From an uncultured Mediterranea sp. (GTDB lineage: Bacteria; Bacteroidota; Bacteroidia; Bacteroidales; Bacteroidaceae): a stretch of 64,000 bases of DNA. The stretch spans positions 55,447 to 119,446 of the forward strand of contig CALZEQ010000003.1 in assembly GCA_945641355.1 (NCBI GenBank), written 5' to 3'. A program made the translations under genes and the position numbers. Shown piece by piece: positions 63,909 through 64,000 of the stretch (within the stretch, counting starts at the first letter, position 1; the number at the start of each line of letters is the position of its first letter). Under the pieces are notes generated by a model. It worked only from the letters and a program-made list of their open reading frames with translations, was not told the origin of the DNA and searched no databases.

Positions 63909-63989
63909 AAATTAGTGCGTACTTAATTCGTCCTATGGGTTTGTCATTACTGTAGTTGATATATTGCAACACGGTCAGCGCACTAATTT
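63909..63989. repeat. Spaced inverted repeats upstream of susC
   Basis: AAATTAGTGCG at 63909-63919 and its exact complement at 63979-63989 flank 59 bases. Outside each arm the sequence TTGGC/GCCAA is also inverted, with a small offset. The spacer holds a promoter-like TTTG-N16-TATATTG on the plus strand (63940-63966). It could be an invertible segment, an IS end or a regulatory site; the window stops here. Confidence 0.4.
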
Positions 63990-64000
63990 TGCCAATTATT

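Larger units (their letters stand above)
63489..64000. other. Region upstream of susC, no gene seen
   Basis: About 510 bases. Short plus-strand frames (for example 63616-63867) show no family likeness and are probably chance. The stretch holds the susC -7 box, a hairpin at 63867-63895 (TTCAGT/ACTGAA plus GGTT/AACC) and an 11-base inverted repeat AAATTAGTGCG/CGCACTAATTT at 63909-63919 and 63979-63989. Confidence 0.6.

Noticed and set aside
1..64000. CRISPR arrays, tRNA or rRNA genes, prophage
   Set aside because: No regularly spaced repeats, no recognisable RNA gene and no integrase, capsid or portal genes were seen on reading both strands; a tRNA scan and repeat finder would be needed to exclude small ones.

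Overview
The window looks like chromosomal DNA of a gut-type Bacteroides or close relative (Bacteroidota). The reasons are three SusC/SusD pairs, a hybrid two-component sensor-regulator, ECF sigma/FecR pairs, candidate promoters of the Bacteroides type (TTTG about 20 bases from TAnnTTTG), an approximately 600-residue ribosomal protein S1 and many lipoprotein signals. I see no rRNA, tRNA, CRISPR array, complete insertion sequence or phage genes. Function calls rest on reading motifs and on family knowledge, not on database searches.

Region 1 (1-10.6 kb, minus strand): a large hybrid two-component regulator is followed by an operon of two exported Gfo/Idh/MocA oxidoreductases, a two-helix membrane peptide, a tandem DUF1080 (3-keto-glycoside-active) protein, a divergent cytoplasmic ApbE-like flavin transferase and a GH130 enzyme. 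The set fits an oxidative 'make a 3-keto sugar, then eliminate or hydrolyse' route for glycosides.

Region 2 (10.6-23 kb): an HU-like DNA-binding protein (minus) lies behind a 25-base palindrome. A plus-strand locus follows: ECF sigma factor, FecR anti-sigma factor, zinc metalloprotease, SusC with an N-terminal STN signalling domain, SusD, an unknown lipoprotein and a FISUMP-family lipoprotein. It has no glycosidase, so it may take up protein or glycoprotein material.

Region 3 (23-36.4 kb, plus): a polysaccharide utilisation locus with a glutaminase-family (DUF4965-type) lipoprotein, SusC, SusD, GH43, an unassigned probable alpha/alpha-toroid protein, GH105 and a second GH43 lipoprotein. The enzymes suggest decorated, uronic-acid-containing plant glycans such as rhamnogalacturonan or arabinogalactan side chains; the exact substrate is not determinable here.

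Region 4 (36.5-56 kb): mostly housekeeping genes (valS, a DUF3810 membrane protein, mazG, rnz, rpsA), with a GH95 enzyme, a second ECF sigma/anti-sigma/Spy-like operon and a MerR regulator. Between valS and the DUF3810 gene is a 1,937-residue protein joining a transglutaminase-like region, DUF4011, a split SF1 helicase, a PD-(D/E)xK/Vsr-like nuclease and DUF3320. That is the architecture of the single-gene antiphage system Hhe.

Region 5 (56-64 kb, minus): a starch-type susC-susD-susE-susF operon with no amylase in the window. It ends in a clear terminator beside rpsA, and the sequence upstream of susC carries widely spaced inverted repeats.
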